From NCBI GenBank assembly GCA_008508345.1, contig QNGE01000895.1, forward strand, positions 124,001 to 188,000: DNA of 64,000 nucleotides. Reading direction: 5' to 3'. The DNA comes from Paragonimus westermani (taxonomy: Eukaryota; Platyhelminthes; Trematoda; Plagiorchiida; Troglotrematidae). The notes under the pieces were generated by a model that saw nothing but the letters and a program-made list of their open reading frames with translations, searched no databases and was not told the origin of the DNA. The translations under genes and the position numbers were made by a program. Positions 38,522 to 50,640 of the stretch are shown in pieces; positions within the stretch are counted from its first letter, which is position 1; each line of letters starts with the position of its first letter.

Positions 38522-38647
38522 TTGCCCAATGATTGATCGGGTCGCAATTGATCAGCTTGCTTGTACGCCTTCGTTTAAACCCTCGTGGTTAGAGTATATG
38601 TCCGCTCGTTTAGTTTTATTAAATGGATTGTGGAAAAATACATCAAG
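38522..38647 (+). CDS. Candidate exon ending at a consensus donor
   Basis: After acceptor ATGTGTCCAG a frame reads CPMIDRVAIDQLACTPSF then SWLEYMSARLVLLNGLWKN, to donor CATCAAG/GTAAGA, leaving two bases over. Only 19 bp separate this donor from the acceptor of the next open segment at 38667, and the phases of the two do not match, so both cannot be consecutive exons of one transcript. Confidence 0.33.
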
Positions 38648-38666
38648 GTAAGACTAATATTTTCAG

Positions 38667-38963
38667 TGTCTTCGAAATTTGCCGTTCAATATAAACGTCG
38701 TTATCGAGGATGGTATCCCAGTTGAATATTCGTACAGCATAAAAAACCATAATCTCTTCAACCACACAATATTATCTGGCCACTCAAACCACACCGGGAC
38801 CGTTGTTTGGTCTGAGGACGTGACAGAATCAGAGAAAGCGACGACCACAGGTCCATCTCCGATCACTCTACATTCGAGCCATGTTTCAATATGGCCACAC
38901 AAACTTATATTTTCTTACTTTGGCGTAGTGAACCGTTGGATATGCTTTCAAAATTCAAAGTAA
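38667..38963 (+). CDS. Candidate exon or open segment, 98 codons
   Basis: Starts at acceptor TATTTTCAG in phase 0 and remains open to TAA at 38961-38963. It includes FNINVVIEDGIPVEYSYSIK, N-glycosylation-type NHT sites (twice), SEDVTESEKATTTG and SYFGVVNRWICFQ. A donor is possible at TTCAAA/GTAATA just before the stop. The composition is strongly protein-like. No family recognised. Confidence 0.37.
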   Translation, partial: CLRNLPFNINVVIEDGIPVEYSYSIKNHNLFNHTILSGHSNHTGTVVWSEDVTESEKATTTGPSPITLHSSHVSIWPHKLIFSYFGVVNRWICFQNSK

Positions 38964-40715
38964 TAACGGTCAAGAAGCTGCGCCGGAACTAGACAGTCCA
39001 CAGTGAACATAACCGATCTGCAAACAGGTGAAGTATACGGATGAAGCTGTTTGTCCCACATCGACAGTTGAGTGGATTACGCTTGATGCACTGGTAGTTT
39101 CGGTCATTTACTTCAGGCGACTCGGAAATAGGCAAAAATCTTTGTAGTGAATGTAACGTAGAGTGATTAAATCGAGTCAGCTAGATCGCTGAAGCATAGA
39201 TTGTTCCTTCAAAAATAGAAACCACAAAAGATTACGTCAATTATTACGATTTTCTGTCTTACGTTGCGTCATCTCATTAACACTGTTAGCTGATGAGTTG
39301 TAGGGTGGTTTGCCTTGCACAATGTACAACAGCCAGAGTTGATCATAACCTTCCGTTTCTTAGAAGTTTTGGGTCAAACCATTTCGGGGAGTAGCGCATC
39401 TCTCCTGTGATCCTATGCTATTTGAGTTTCGGCCGTGTTTCGAAATATGTTTTACAATTGCATGAGTCCACTGCGTTGACCATTATGCATGGACCTCGCG
39501 TATGACCAAACGGAATTAGTACTGTGCAAACAGAAACTCGAGACGCATCTCTTTTTGAGTTGTACTCCGTTTTTTCCGTCGCTACGGGAGAAAGGCTAAT
39601 AAATCTCCGATCAACCTCAGTTTCTCAGCTCATGTTGAAACATTTCCTTTGAGTTTCTGTGGGTTACGTTGATTACTAATAAGCAGTGTTGCACTTGACG
39701 ATCATTTCTCTTCATTTCCCTTCATTCGTCACCAGACTGATTGTCTGACAAAGATGTTGACCTGATTCACGTCACACATTTTGATGTGTTTCTGAACAGC
39801 CATTGCACAATAATGACTTTTATACATTCTTTGAAAGGCCTGTCCAATGAACAGTAGCGAACAACCTTCGAGAACGTGTGATTGAACTGTTTTTCGCAGA
39901 AACAGAAATCCACCAGATACCTGATCGATCCTCGTGTTATTTAGAAGTGGACGCGGAACACTGTGTTTGTTCTAGTTTCCATCCAACATGCGCCTTGTCC
40001 GCTAAATAACATCCACTCAACTGTTCATTAGATATATTTGTGCATATATTACGGTGCAGCAGAAGAAATCGCTGTGTACATAAAGTGCGCCATATCGATA
40101 GGCTATTTTCCTGCTTTGAATGCACGTTCACGTTTGAAATCACCGATAAACTTCACGCACTCGCGTTTGAAACTGTTTGCAAGCTGACACATTACTCCGC
40201 AAATGGGTGTGTCTGTCACATGCGTGCTTACCCATCGTGCACTGTTTCACGGCAATACATATTCTTTTCATGTTAAATAATTTATCTACTTATCGTCACT
40301 GCTTTGTCCTCATATAGTGGGAAATGTAAATAAACTGCAAATCGTTTTCATTCGGTATTTGTTCTGGCAATAACAAGTGACATTCAACACACTAATGCAA
40401 TCAATGAATCGCAACTGTTAGTCAGTGCATGGAAACGTATATGTTCCCATTCAGTCTCAGAAGTTTTAAATAGCAATACTGATTAGGTTTTATTTTTATC
40501 GAAAGTTGTCACTGACTATGAGACCCATTTCCAGATCGGCGTTTGAGTAGATGGGTTTGAGAATCAGTTTCCTGCGAAGGGGTTTTAAACAACTGTGTGG
40601 TAGTTTATTCAGTAGTGCATTTATCGGATGTTTTCACATGATCCAGAATGTTGTTCACTGCTTCTGAGTGTTTTTAACGAATGAATGGAATACAAATTGG
40701 AACATTTTATTTCAG

Positions 40716-40977
40716 TATCAAATATCACAACCCAGTTGACGTGCCAATGGTCTCGGGAAGATACCTGAAACCAGTTTTGTGTAATCAAAACGAGTTGGTC
40801 TGGCCACCAGGTCTTCCACGGTTTTCATCAATGGTGTTGCATTGCGTTTTTGGAATCCGTGGCCTCACCTTTGAAGTTGTGACATTTTCAGACCATCCCA
40901 ACCTCATTCGAGCATTGCCTCCACTCACAAAAGATTGTAACATGAATAACCAAAATATCGAATGTTATTCTAGCTGA
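40716..40977 (+). CDS. Candidate exon with four cysteines
   Basis: Acceptor ATTTTATTTCAG is followed by one base and 86 open codons before TGA. It includes NPVDVPMVSGRYLKPVLCNQ, LVWPPGLPRFSSMVLHC and LPPLTKDCNMNNQNIEC. The 3' splice boundary was not fixed; an early alternative donor is CCACCAG/GTCTTC. Cysteine content again suggests an extracellular region. Confidence 0.4.
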
Positions 40978-41598
40978 ACATAGTGATAGCACGCAGCCGC
41001 ATAAAGTCAAAAGTGTTCGAGTGTTATGTGGTTAGCGGAAGGATTAACTACTAAATCATAAGTCGTCCTCATTTGTAGATCTTTCAAAATTTGTGATTGA
41101 CGCTGGTCACGGTTGGTGATTATGCCAATCTCATTTCATCAGCACTGGATATAGGTGTGAACCGGCTCCTTGGACTGCATCAATGTTATCAACTGTACAC
41201 TTTATGGACTACTGTGTCGAGAGGCTTGATGGAAAGGCATCCAACTGAGCGTAATTAATCTACCAGGCGACAAATTTATCATGGAAGCATGACAACTTAG
41301 ACTAAACAATGCTGCCGCATCAAAAGTCACAATATACACGCGCGCGTCAAAACGTTCCATTCGTCCGTTGCTTTCTGTTTATTCACACAAACGAGATGGC
41401 TCTAACAGTTTGCAGCATTCACTCCAGTGCATTCGCCCACAATTCACAACTCAGCTCAGTCATCAGGGCATGTATGTATTGAGCTCGTAGTCAATCGGTT
41501 CAACCTGCTTTCATCTGGCTGACTACAACGGTCACTAACAAATTGCTGGTAGAATCACTTTAGTTCATATCAGCGGTATGTCAATTTCAGGATGTTTG

Positions 41599-43802
41599 AT
41601 TGCCTGCAAGTCACTGCTATTCAATTCCTCGTCAGAAATGTCTTCATGAAATTCACAAATTTGATATTTTGTGAACCATACTTAAATGCATTTTCTGATG
41701 GTTCTTACTCCTTTCATTATATATTCACGTTTAACCTCATACCAGTTAAGCACAATCTTGCTCTATATTTTTCACAATTTTTTCAAGGCAACATCTCACT
41801 GATATTTCCGTTCAGATGTGGCCACACCAAATAGATACAGGTTTCTATTGCTTCTCCCAAAGTTCATCTAAACTTATGCAGGTTGTTTTTAACAAAATTC
41901 TCGGAAATATGAGTAAACCGTTATTTCCGGACCCAACAATAAATGTAGTTTGTATCTTACCATGTTTCACACATGAACGAATTCATGCGCACATTTGAGG
42001 GTATACTTCCCTAAGAGTCCGTTAAGTACCCAGGATACGAATGAACTATGGGTCCTCTTTTCTAGAGCTGAATGAATGACTGATCATATAAAAACGTGAG
42101 CGTAACCTTTAGGTTGCTGAATGCAATGCGTGCAACGTGTCACATTGTCATTGACATTCACAACTGACACATATCGGTCCGTCGATACGGCGATTGTGTG
42201 GACACCTCTTGGAGCATTCTTATGTATATATAATTCGTGGTTTGGCACTAGTCTGCCTGTTTTAAAACAAACTGTTAACAGTCGAGAAATTGGTTCCTTG
42301 GTCAGACCCCACGTTTGATACACAATTCTCTTCACACTAGAGGAACCAGTTGGAAATCTGATGATAGTTAACGCCATCTAGCTGTGAGGAAACGAACCAG
42401 AAAAACGGTATCAGGCCTTTATGTGTGTACGTAGAGCCAGTGACGCACGATGTGTTAAACTGTGCTCCGTTTATGTGCTTATCGTAGGACCGGACAAGAA
42501 TATTGGTATGGTACTGCTGAGACATACGTCGGTCGCATGATCCTACTGGGTTAACTGATTGCTGAGTTTTTTTTACAAAAATATCGAAAACGAACACTTT
42601 GATATCACATTAACAGACGTGGACTTCGAATGACACTAGGCTGCGGATTTTTTCACTATCGTCGACAGAAGAACATATTGTTCATACAATAAGGCGGTCG
42701 TCCATAAAAAAATGGAGGATTAGCATGCCAGGCCAAGAGCTGGGACAAGAAATTCGATAACAGGCACGAATGTCGACAATCTGATAGACAGGAACAAACT
42801 CGCTAACCCGGCCGAGTCGTTGAAGGTCTAAAACATTCGGGGCAACCATTTTAGGTCAGTTAAACAACACTGTCTAACAACGACGAAACTGTCCACCATT
42901 CAATTACGCGAGCACAGCAGTATGCACAACAGAAGTTTCTTCCTGCTATTTGCCGGAAGAATCGGTGATCGATTCGTCTTGGTCTGTTATCCACCAGTGA
43001 CCAGTGATGAGGGTAACATGTGGATCATCCAAGTAAACATTACACCTGCTTTTCAACTGGTTACAGTGCTTTCTAATTTTTACAAGTAATCATAGCTCAA
43101 ACACGCGATTTTGTTCATCCAACATTCGCTGCATTCGTAGCCGTAGGTTGACGCCAGCTGGACAAGATGTTGTTGTTGTTAGATAGACAGCGTAACTCAA
43201 ATTCGAATGAGGCAGTGAATAAGCACAAATCATGTGATATTCTCCGGAATCACAGTTCGGACATTCCGATCACAAATGGACGTAATTAATTGTAGGTATT
43301 AAGACAAGGTTCCATAGGGTGGACGCCGTGGCTTGAAGACGTGCGAAATCAAAAATATGGAGATGCTGGCTACAAGAGCAGACTCTACGTGAACACAGAT
43401 TGCTTTTGAACGCACAGAGGGAAACTTGGTGCCTGATGACCAAAGATTTAGCAAACTTTCACGTGTTCACGTGAAGGTATACGCATAAACAAACGACTTA
43501 ATTGCGACGGAATACTTCTATAGCTCTTGCATATTTTGTTATCATCCTGCACTTTCTTGTTCAATCATCCTAATTTGTAATCTCCTGATACCGACTAAAC
43601 TTCCTTGAGATATTAAATGTCTAACTGTTGCAACCTGTTAATTTTTAACAAAATCTCCAAGCCACATTTGCATGGCGAGACTCCGTCACCAACAATCCCT
43701 TGTCAACCAGTTGTATTGTTTTGGGCTCGCCTCTGGAACGTTCGTATTCTCGTTAATTCTGGTGCTCTCTATCACGATTTCGATGGTGGGTACTTATGTA
43801 GG
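41599..43802 (+). other. Weak coding-like segments, not resolved
   Basis: Three open stretches follow acceptor-like sites: 41600-41834 (after TCAATTTCAG), 41816-41998 (after TTCCGTTCAG; VVFNKILGNMSKPLFPDP) and 43617-43850 (CQPVVLFWARLWNVRILVNS, donor-like GATG/GTGGGT near 43791). None has a phase-matched partner. They may be exons of the same large gene or chance frames. Confidence 0.22.
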
Positions 43803-44123
43803 CATGTGACTCTGTACATTGTGTTTATTGAGTCAGACTCTAACAAATGACGCATCCTGATCATGCTCTTGGGGAGCTAATTGCATAGGTCAGTCTGAAG
43901 GACCTAGGATTTCGATGGTCGGAAGACAAGCAAAACTGCCATGATTATGAATTATATGGAGCATCAGTTAACGATGTAGACACCGGAATGCAGGAGTTGA
44001 TTTGCACTGTTCAGCTGATGATTGATGTTGTAGGTGGCTACTCTCATTGACTGAATCACGTATACCACATCGCCTGTAGTTATCTGGGGTGATACCTGGC
44101 ACACTCTCAACGTCAAATATAAA
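43803..44123 (+). repeat. Dispersed ~320-bp repeat, copy 2
   Basis: Direct repeat of 30243-30558, 13.5 kb away in the same orientation and inside the putative large gene. This copy carries GATACCTGGCAC where copy 1 is about ten bases shorter. Confidence 0.85.
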
Positions 44124-44711
44124 GAGGATTGGTTCAAATATCGCTAACTGTCGAATGCTAACTGGCGAATGATACACGGACGCGCTATTGGATGAAAAAT
44201 ACGTGCGTTTGAGATCGCTGAAACATCAGCAAGTTCACATATATTTTATGCAAGGATCGATAACTCACACGATGTTTCCTACCAAATTGCTGGGTTTGGT
44301 AACGATCGGTCTACTCTACGAACGCTTCACAAATCTTCATGATGACGAATTTCTATCTCTTCTGAAATTTGCTTCTGTCGGTGTGTGAAGTGGAAACCTT
44401 CCAGATATCTGGCTTTTCCGTTTGTTCATCTCGTGCAATCATGAAATCAATCGTCTTTGTTCACATTACAGTTAACCTGTTCGTTTTGACCGTCATCTTA
44501 TTCTGTTAAGTGTATTGTTGTTTCAGGAGCTGTTACTACTTACTCGGTTATCAATGTCGATTTTGGTTGAAGATGTCCTTGAGATCGAGGTGGCTAATAA
44601 CCTTTTCTGCAGAGCTGATGGTTGAACAATCGAAAGCCTCGGATGTGAAGGTTTTGGGTTTCATCCCAGATTAGCAGCAAAAGATATATTCCACCTGATA
44701 TGCTCAAACAG

Positions 44712-45057
44712 ACCGATACTTCACTTTCCACTAATGTCGGTTCAATCAAATTATCTTAAAGTGGAGCTGGTTTGTCTTGATGGTCTCAAGGTGTTCCGAG
44801 TAACGTTGCCTGAACACATTGCGCAAACCGCACTAGGTAAGCAACGGCATTTTCTGTGCGTAGTAATTCAAACACCATCTCGAAGAAAGTTACATATAAA
44901 CAATCACTTTGATGTAGTGGTTATCGATCAAACTACGAACCTATCCGTATTAATTTCAGGTTTGTGCGCCGTTGTTGTACATAACAGTATACCTGGTTGC
45001 AACCAATGTTCCGCAAGTCATGATGTCACTTCATTAAATATCTTCGGCCTATTATGA
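44712..45057 (+). CDS. Candidate exon (44712-44836) with optional 123-bp intron
   Basis: Acceptor CTCAAACAG, then one base and codons for PILHFPLMSVQSNYLKVEL then CLDGLKVFRVTLPEHIAQT, to donor CACTAG/GTAAGC at 44836/44837. A matching acceptor TTAATTTCAG lies at 44959. The 123 bp between are open and divisible by three, so the frame survives whether or not they are removed. The 3' part reads CAVVVHNSIPGCNQCS and stops with TGA at 45055-45057. Product unknown. Confidence 0.4.
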
Positions 45058-45373
45058 AAATGACGAGCTAGGTTTCTCGACACACACGTGTATATTATTT
45101 GGTAACAGGTAGACACACTATTGCCACCCGACTTTAATCTATTCCTATGACAATTTTGCGTTGGTTTATTGCATGCAATGCAAATGTTTTTCTTTTCGGC
45201 CCTTTTGAAAGTAGCATAACTCGCCAGATGGTCTTTAATTATGGATGCCTACTCAGCTGATTTATTTTCCTGTCAGATAGTAATTTTTAAATCTCCGTTG
45301 TCGAACTAATTGTTGCCCGAAAATCGAAAGGTATTATCACAGTCGAAGTTATAAAGGTTTTAAATCGTTTCAG

Positions 45374-45548
45374 ATTGAACACCAGCCACACCTGCTATCA
45401 GCCTTCACATTCAGATATGTCTACTCACTGGCCCACTCCGAACTGATGTACCAGATTCGGATTTCTATGTTATTTGAGGATATTGCTGATGGACATCCTC
45501 TTTGGACCGGAATGTACACTTCAGTTCTCACGGTTGTGAAGCCAGCCT
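45374..45548 (+). CDS. Candidate exon, about 58 codons
   Basis: Begins after acceptor AATCGTTTCAG in phase 0 and reads LLSAFTFRYVYSLAHSEL, YQIRISMLFEDIADGHPL and WTGMYTSVLTVVKPA to a possible donor GCCT/GTTAGT; the frame stops three bases later. One of the most protein-like segments here, with amphipathic strands. Unrecognised. Confidence 0.43.
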
Positions 45549-46696
45549 GTTAGTCGAAACATCAACATTCTCATAAGGGGTAGGATCGAGTGACCATATC
45601 CAAATTCTCAACCAGAACCCTGTGAGAATTGTGTGTGCTCACCAAGTCATTTCGGATTCAGAATGGACAGAATCGCTTTGTTCACTTCATTTGGTAATTC
45701 TGTGATGAGGTTATGACCATTCGATCATGTGTGAATTTACTTGCGGTGTGCCCAAGTGTGACTGATGTTCATTTCGAAATAACCCAAATCCCCGAACTTC
45801 TGTTAAACATAAGAAAGCTCCAGCTGAGTTAGTCACGAAGCATTTTTGGTTTCATCAAGGTAATATTGCCCAATGATTGTCAAAAAATATGCTTAGGTTT
45901 TTCTTTTGTAAGTCTATATCTCTGTTGTGGAATTTTCGCCAGTTTATAGAGCACACACCACGGGCAAACCAGGTTTTCCGTAAACTCCACGTTTGAGGAA
46001 TGACACGAATGCTGATTAAATTCTCTCGACAATGATAGAATGGTGGCTATCGGATTGTTTTTTTCCTCAGTGGGCGTTGGCATATTGCCTGCGAAATATA
46101 ACATATGTAGCGCTTCAAGTTTTTCCTAACGGAGAAGCAATGAACAGGTGAATTGAAAGAAACTGTTCTTACTAAACCTGTTTAACTCGTGAGACAAAGT
46201 ACGGGCTCAATCACACCCGCCTAGTTATACTCTGATTGACGACTGAAAGAAGTTTCGGACTACAAAGCTAACGTCAGGGTATCGTGATTCCTTCGGGCAC
46301 CGCTCGTTCCACAATATGCGCTAATGCCTTTCTGTGGTCATCAGTGTAGATAATGTTAGTCGCCTTCATCATTACCTCCACCTCGTGATTGGAACTGATG
46401 TTTACTCTTAGAGGGTTGACGTTAGGGAACTCGTCATCTGCAAAGACGTTTTAGAAGGTCAGACGTAACAATATATTTCGCTTTGCTGGATTTTTCTGAC
46501 TTTCAGGTCGACGGTTTGTTGCACATTTCTCAAGCAAACCTAACTATAGGGAGTCAGCACCGTACCACCCGGTGGCTGACAGGCGCTAGAGAAATGAGAG
46601 TTGCTTGTCGATGTGTTCTCTCGGTGTATCTTGAGACGATGTTTACTAGACAGTTAACGGCGGAATTGTTTTTCCATGTTGTCAATTTGGTTTCAG

Positions 46697-46795
46697 GCAA
46701 ATACATTGCAAATAATAGGAGATTATGCGAGATTTGAAGGAAATTTGGCAGAATATGCCCATTATGTCGCTTTGGTTCCAACACCTGCCGCACAC
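46697..46795 (+). CDS. Candidate symmetric exon, 33 codons
   Basis: Acceptor TTTGGTTTCAG and donor GCACAC/GTAATT enclose exactly 33 codons in phase 0-0, including LQIIGDYARFEGNLAEYAHY. The frame continues open to TAA at 46859-46861 if the donor is not used. An alternative overlapping frame starts at the acceptor near 46506. Confidence 0.33.
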
Positions 46796-47027
46796 GTAAT
46801 TCCCAAATACGTACTTGAAGTTCATTATTTTACACATGCGAGCTACGAGAAGTGCACCTAAATGCCAGCAGAGCGCTAAACCCTGTGTGTAAACAATTTG
46901 TTTGATATGAACTCCATACGGATCCCATAACTATAAGCATGGGTTACAAACCGTGTTTTCTGTTATCTGTTTACTTCCTCTTCGAACATGTATGTGTGCA
47001 TGCTCATCCGTGTTGGTGCTTGAAAAG

Positions 47028-47154
47028 AACACGGACACCATCATTCTTGTCCTCTACGTCCGAATCAATCACATTACGATCACTTCTCAACAACGAAGTA
47101 TTTTCTCTAGATGCACAAGAAGAATGCATTTTCGAAACCCAGTTTACAGAGAAG
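47028..47154 (+). CDS. Candidate exon, 42 codons
   Basis: From acceptor-like GCTTGAAAAG to donor GAGAAG/GTAATG. It reads TLRSLLNNEVFSLDAQEECI and FETQFTEK. A second donor GTGAGT six bases on keeps the same frame. Composition is good; the acceptor is poor. Confidence 0.3.
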
Positions 47155-47569
47155 GTAATGGTGAGTATTTAGTTATAAAAACGGTCAACCTCACTTGTAT
47201 TCGGTTTTATTCTGCATCAACTAAGGGACTATTCCATTTGTAGTTTTTCAGTTTAGATCAACGACCGGAGACGCAGATTGTGCTTTGTAGTATATTGCAG
47301 CGAACGTTGAGCAGAACGGTTCTGTGCCCGTTGTGAAACAACCCAGAACTGTCAGTCTGTTATAGGTACTTAATAAAATGAATGAATCGTAGAACCCGTT
47401 TAGCTCAAATTACATATATATTTCTAATCACTGACACAATTAAAGTCCTCTTCAGTACAGTCGCCAACGGACACCCGTTCTTTCGACGTGACTCACGCAT
47501 TAATTGCACAATCATTAATATCAACACAGCTAATATCTTTTATGTGGAAGAATTTTTTCAAAAATATCT

Positions 47570-47827
47570 GATCCAACTCCAACCGTTATGGGTCCAATTG
47601 ATCGTGATCTCGGTTCTACTCCTAAATTTACTAAATGTACACATCAGTTCGTTAGGAGTCCTATGAGGTTAACTTTCCAAACAATAGCTCTTTTCAAGAC
47701 GAACTGGAGGAATAGGCTTAACAAAACCACTTGTGAAAACAATTTAACACAGAACGTAACTCCAAACTTACTATTGCCGTGCTACCTGGTATCGGTCTTT
47801 ATTAAAAACGAAACGAGTACGGAATAA
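47570..47827 (+). other. Open segment with several NxT/S sites
   Basis: A frame reads SDPTPTVMGPIDRDLGS, then FTKCTHQFVRSPMRLTFQT, then NLLLPCYLVSVFIKNETST, ending in TAA at 47825-47827. Five Asn-X-Ser/Thr sites and paired Cys fit an extracellular segment. No good splice sites were found, so it may be chance. Confidence 0.2.
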
Positions 47828-48046
47828 AGTGTAAGTTAACACAACATGCAGTAGGGAGCGCTGAGTAGGCTGGAAGATGGGCTGAAGACCAATTGGGGAT
47901 TTTTGGGAAGAGATGTTTGTTTTAACACTCTAATTACCTGGTACATGAGAAAAATCATTAAAACCGCCAGAGGTCACCAACAGATATATTTATTTAGATT
48001 TTTACACATGTGGAAATGAATTAAGAATACTGGCACACTTTCGAAG

Positions 48047-48313
48047 GCAAAAGTTATTTGTCGGCCAGCCTCTTTTTGGTTACCTGCGAAACATTCACCT
48101 GCAACTAGTAGGCGGGTGAGAAATGAACTACCTTTTCAGTGTGTCTTTTGCGCACAATACATGCGACAATGTACGGACTTCCCCTCAGCAGTTCATTCAA
48201 ACGCAGTGCTAAAGGATGTCCAAAATTGCAGTGCAACTTTTAAGCCTTTCTTAGAAAAAGATCAAACAGTTAACGTTCGACTAACATTTCCCACCAATTT
48301 TAAAATACAATCT
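48047..48313 (+). CDS. Candidate exon, 5' edge uncertain
   Basis: Open from a TGA at 48017 to consensus donor CAATCT/GTAAGT (GT at 48314), phase 0. It includes CRPASFWLPAKHSP, LPFQCVFCAQYMRQC and CSATFKPFLEKDQTVNVRLT. The acceptor may be TTCGAAG (48046) or CAACTAG (48108). Six Cys. The C-x(n)-C ... LEKDQTVNV pattern is reminiscent of the calf-2 domain of integrin alpha chains, a weak similarity. Confidence 0.42.
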
Positions 48314-48415
48314 GTAAGTTCATAGAATAATTTGTGAAGATACCGCAGTCTATGGTTGTTGAAAATTTGAATTTCGTAAGCAAATAACTATTTTCTATCT
48401 AATATCTGCTTTAAG

Positions 48416-48511
48416 ACAGCTGCAAAAATGAAGCGCTTCATGCCTAAACCTGAAATGTTTGAGTTGAAAAACGCAACTATTTTACACGAACCGTGCGACT
48501 CGATTTTGCAG
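48416..48511 (+). CDS. Candidate exon, exactly 32 codons
   Basis: Acceptor CTGCTTTAAG and donor TTGCAG/GTAAAT enclose 32 codons in phase 0-0, reading KMKRFMPKPEMFELKNATIL then HEPCDSILQ. It joins in phase to 48047-48313 across a 102-bp intron and to the segment starting at 50641. Confidence 0.48.
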
Positions 48512-48757
48512 GTAAATAATGTTATGCTCCTTGTGCTGGTTAAGATCTTCTCGCTGCGCCTCTCGTCTATTAATTTTAATTGACTAATTGAACTATCTTA
48601 TTAACCTACTGCTCTCAATCATGATTACTCCGTTAGTACTCTGCATGGTATTACATATACATAAGCTGCAAAAGATATCCTCTAGTTGTTTTATTTGTTT
48701 CTATATGGCCTGACAAGAAGATTCTGTGGCCGGAGCTTTCGCGTCAGCCGTAGTGTT

Positions 48758-48815
48758 TGTTAAACCAGGTTGAATTTACATTTTTAGTTAAACCAGGTTG
48801 AACTAACATTTTTGG
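48758..48815. repeat. Two-copy 28-bp tandem duplication
   Basis: The unit GTTAAACCAGGTTGAA-TTACATTTTTA occurs twice in tandem with two or three differences; a further partial GGTTGA follows. Non-coding. Confidence 0.75.
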
Positions 48816-49737
48816 TTGAGTAAGTTTCATTCGTCGTGTACTAGCTAGAGTACATCAAGAACTGTTTCAGTACACATCAAACAAGGGAGGCAATGTACGG
48901 TTAAGCATCGACAGTTGAACCCTTGCTCAGTTCTGGCGCTCTACGATCGCAAATGGGTAAACAGCATTATTTGTAAATTTCTACTAAACGGCAGCCGCAG
49001 ATTTTGCCGCTAGAACAATTGCACACCTCACTGTCACCTGCAGAACAAGGGGCATATCTACACTCAAACCTGTGAGTTTCACTTTATTGCAAGTGATCCG
49101 TTTAAAAATGTCTACCGTTTAATTCTATACGGTGTTTGGACTTCAGAATTTTCCAGTAACACCTTCAAATTGAATACTTTTCAAATAACGCATCAGAAAA
49201 TCATTATGAATGAACTAACTGGCCGAGTGCATGTACCCTAAGAGCACCCAAGAATTTACGCATTAAACCAGGGGACAGTTGAATGGACGCCGATTATCCA
49301 AATTGATAATTTGGTTGCATAACGCATCAACGGTTTTGAGTTACCACTCTAACAATGGTTAAATATTCACTGACATACAAACAGTTGTTTCACTTACGGT
49401 TTGACACCTTTGTCTGTCATTGTTATAATTGTTATAAGTAAATCACATTTATTACAGACTCGATGTAGCTCTCTTCAGGTGGGTTTCCCAGTCTGTCTGT
49501 TAGCCGTGTTATAAGTGCAAAGTTTTACGTTTTACAGACTTACAAGCCATGATAATGGCTGTCGTGCAGTAGCAAAAAGTCATTATAACTTTTCAGCGTG
49601 AAGACATTTAACGGATTGTAAATTTGAACAGGACGATCCAAAAGTGGCGATTAGTGGGTAGAAGAATTTCTTGTTGACACAGCAGCACAAAATGTGGAAT
49701 ATTGAATCGCTTATTGCAACTACATTTGTGTGGTTGA

Positions 49738-50130
49738 TTGTATAGTCAGTCGGTGGATTCGTATAGGCCGCCTATTATAGGACAGGTCCAAGATCTTTTG
49801 CAATTGGTACTGACCACACAGGGCTGGCTTCAGCCGACTGGTCGGTATGGCCACGGTTAACTGCAGGATTCTTGGATTAGAATGGTGCAGTGAAATTCTC
49901 AATGCAGAGGTTGGGTCGACAAAGTAACCAATGGTCTTAAAATGTCTAACGATTTCCACATGGTTTGCTTGCATGTTTCTTCGCGACGCGGACATCTACA
50001 TTCATTCAGGCAAATATTCCTTTGTTTTAGATATTACGTATCTCCCGGTCCATCCTTTGTAATTTTCCTTTAAGTTTCACATAGGCTGGTAGAGCGGATA
50101 AAGTAGCACCGCCAATTTGAGCCTCTTTGA
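49738..50130 (-). mobile_element. Penelope-like element 3' fragment (PLE-B)
   Basis: On the minus strand a clean frame (49720-49995) carries the PLE C-terminal signature: VDPTSALRISLHHSNPRILQ, then SRLKPALCGQYQLQKILDLS, matching the usual RFVEA..I..L.P.LCVQK region downstream of GIY-YIG. Upstream, in a shifted frame, LSALPAYVKLKGKLQRMDRE extends the match to about 50130. The RT is absent. It sits inside the putative large gene, antisense to it, presumably in an intron. Dead fragment. Confidence 0.6.
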
Positions 50131-50640
50131 TTGAGGCCATCAGTAGTTTTTGAACATAGACCAATAGACGAAACGCGGTTGTGTTAGCATGTTCATTTTA
50201 TCGTGCACACTTCTATTTATGTTTCTCGATGCATAGTTAAATTGTCCCTGGAAGGTAGTTGTATGTAACCCCTTTCTCTCACATGGGCAACCTGTTTGAA
50301 CGGAGAATTTTGTCAACTATGATTAGCTTGCAGTATGGAATTAACTGCAGTTCGTCTAACTAAAATTGGTGCTATTACGGGAATGCTGGTGATATTGAGA
50401 TAGTTTTCGTATCAGTACTCCGTGTGGATTAAGATCAAAATCACGCAGTGCTTTTCTACGAAGCTTTTGTATTCTTTTATTCATATTTGAACAGTGTTCA
50501 TCCGTATTTCCATGGGCGTCCGGCACGAAAATAATTTCCTAAGGAATTAAAATAATGAATTATAAAGCATAACGCCTCCAGCTCCATCTGCATGCTTTTC
50601 TACCTGATTAACGAAGTTTCCTGCAGACGTTTAAGTCAAG

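Noticed and set aside
38960..38990. GTCAAGAAGCTGCGCC resembles the VKKLR segment of the transposase pseudogene at 2143.
   Set aside because: Only about 16 bp match and neither flank is similar; probably chance.
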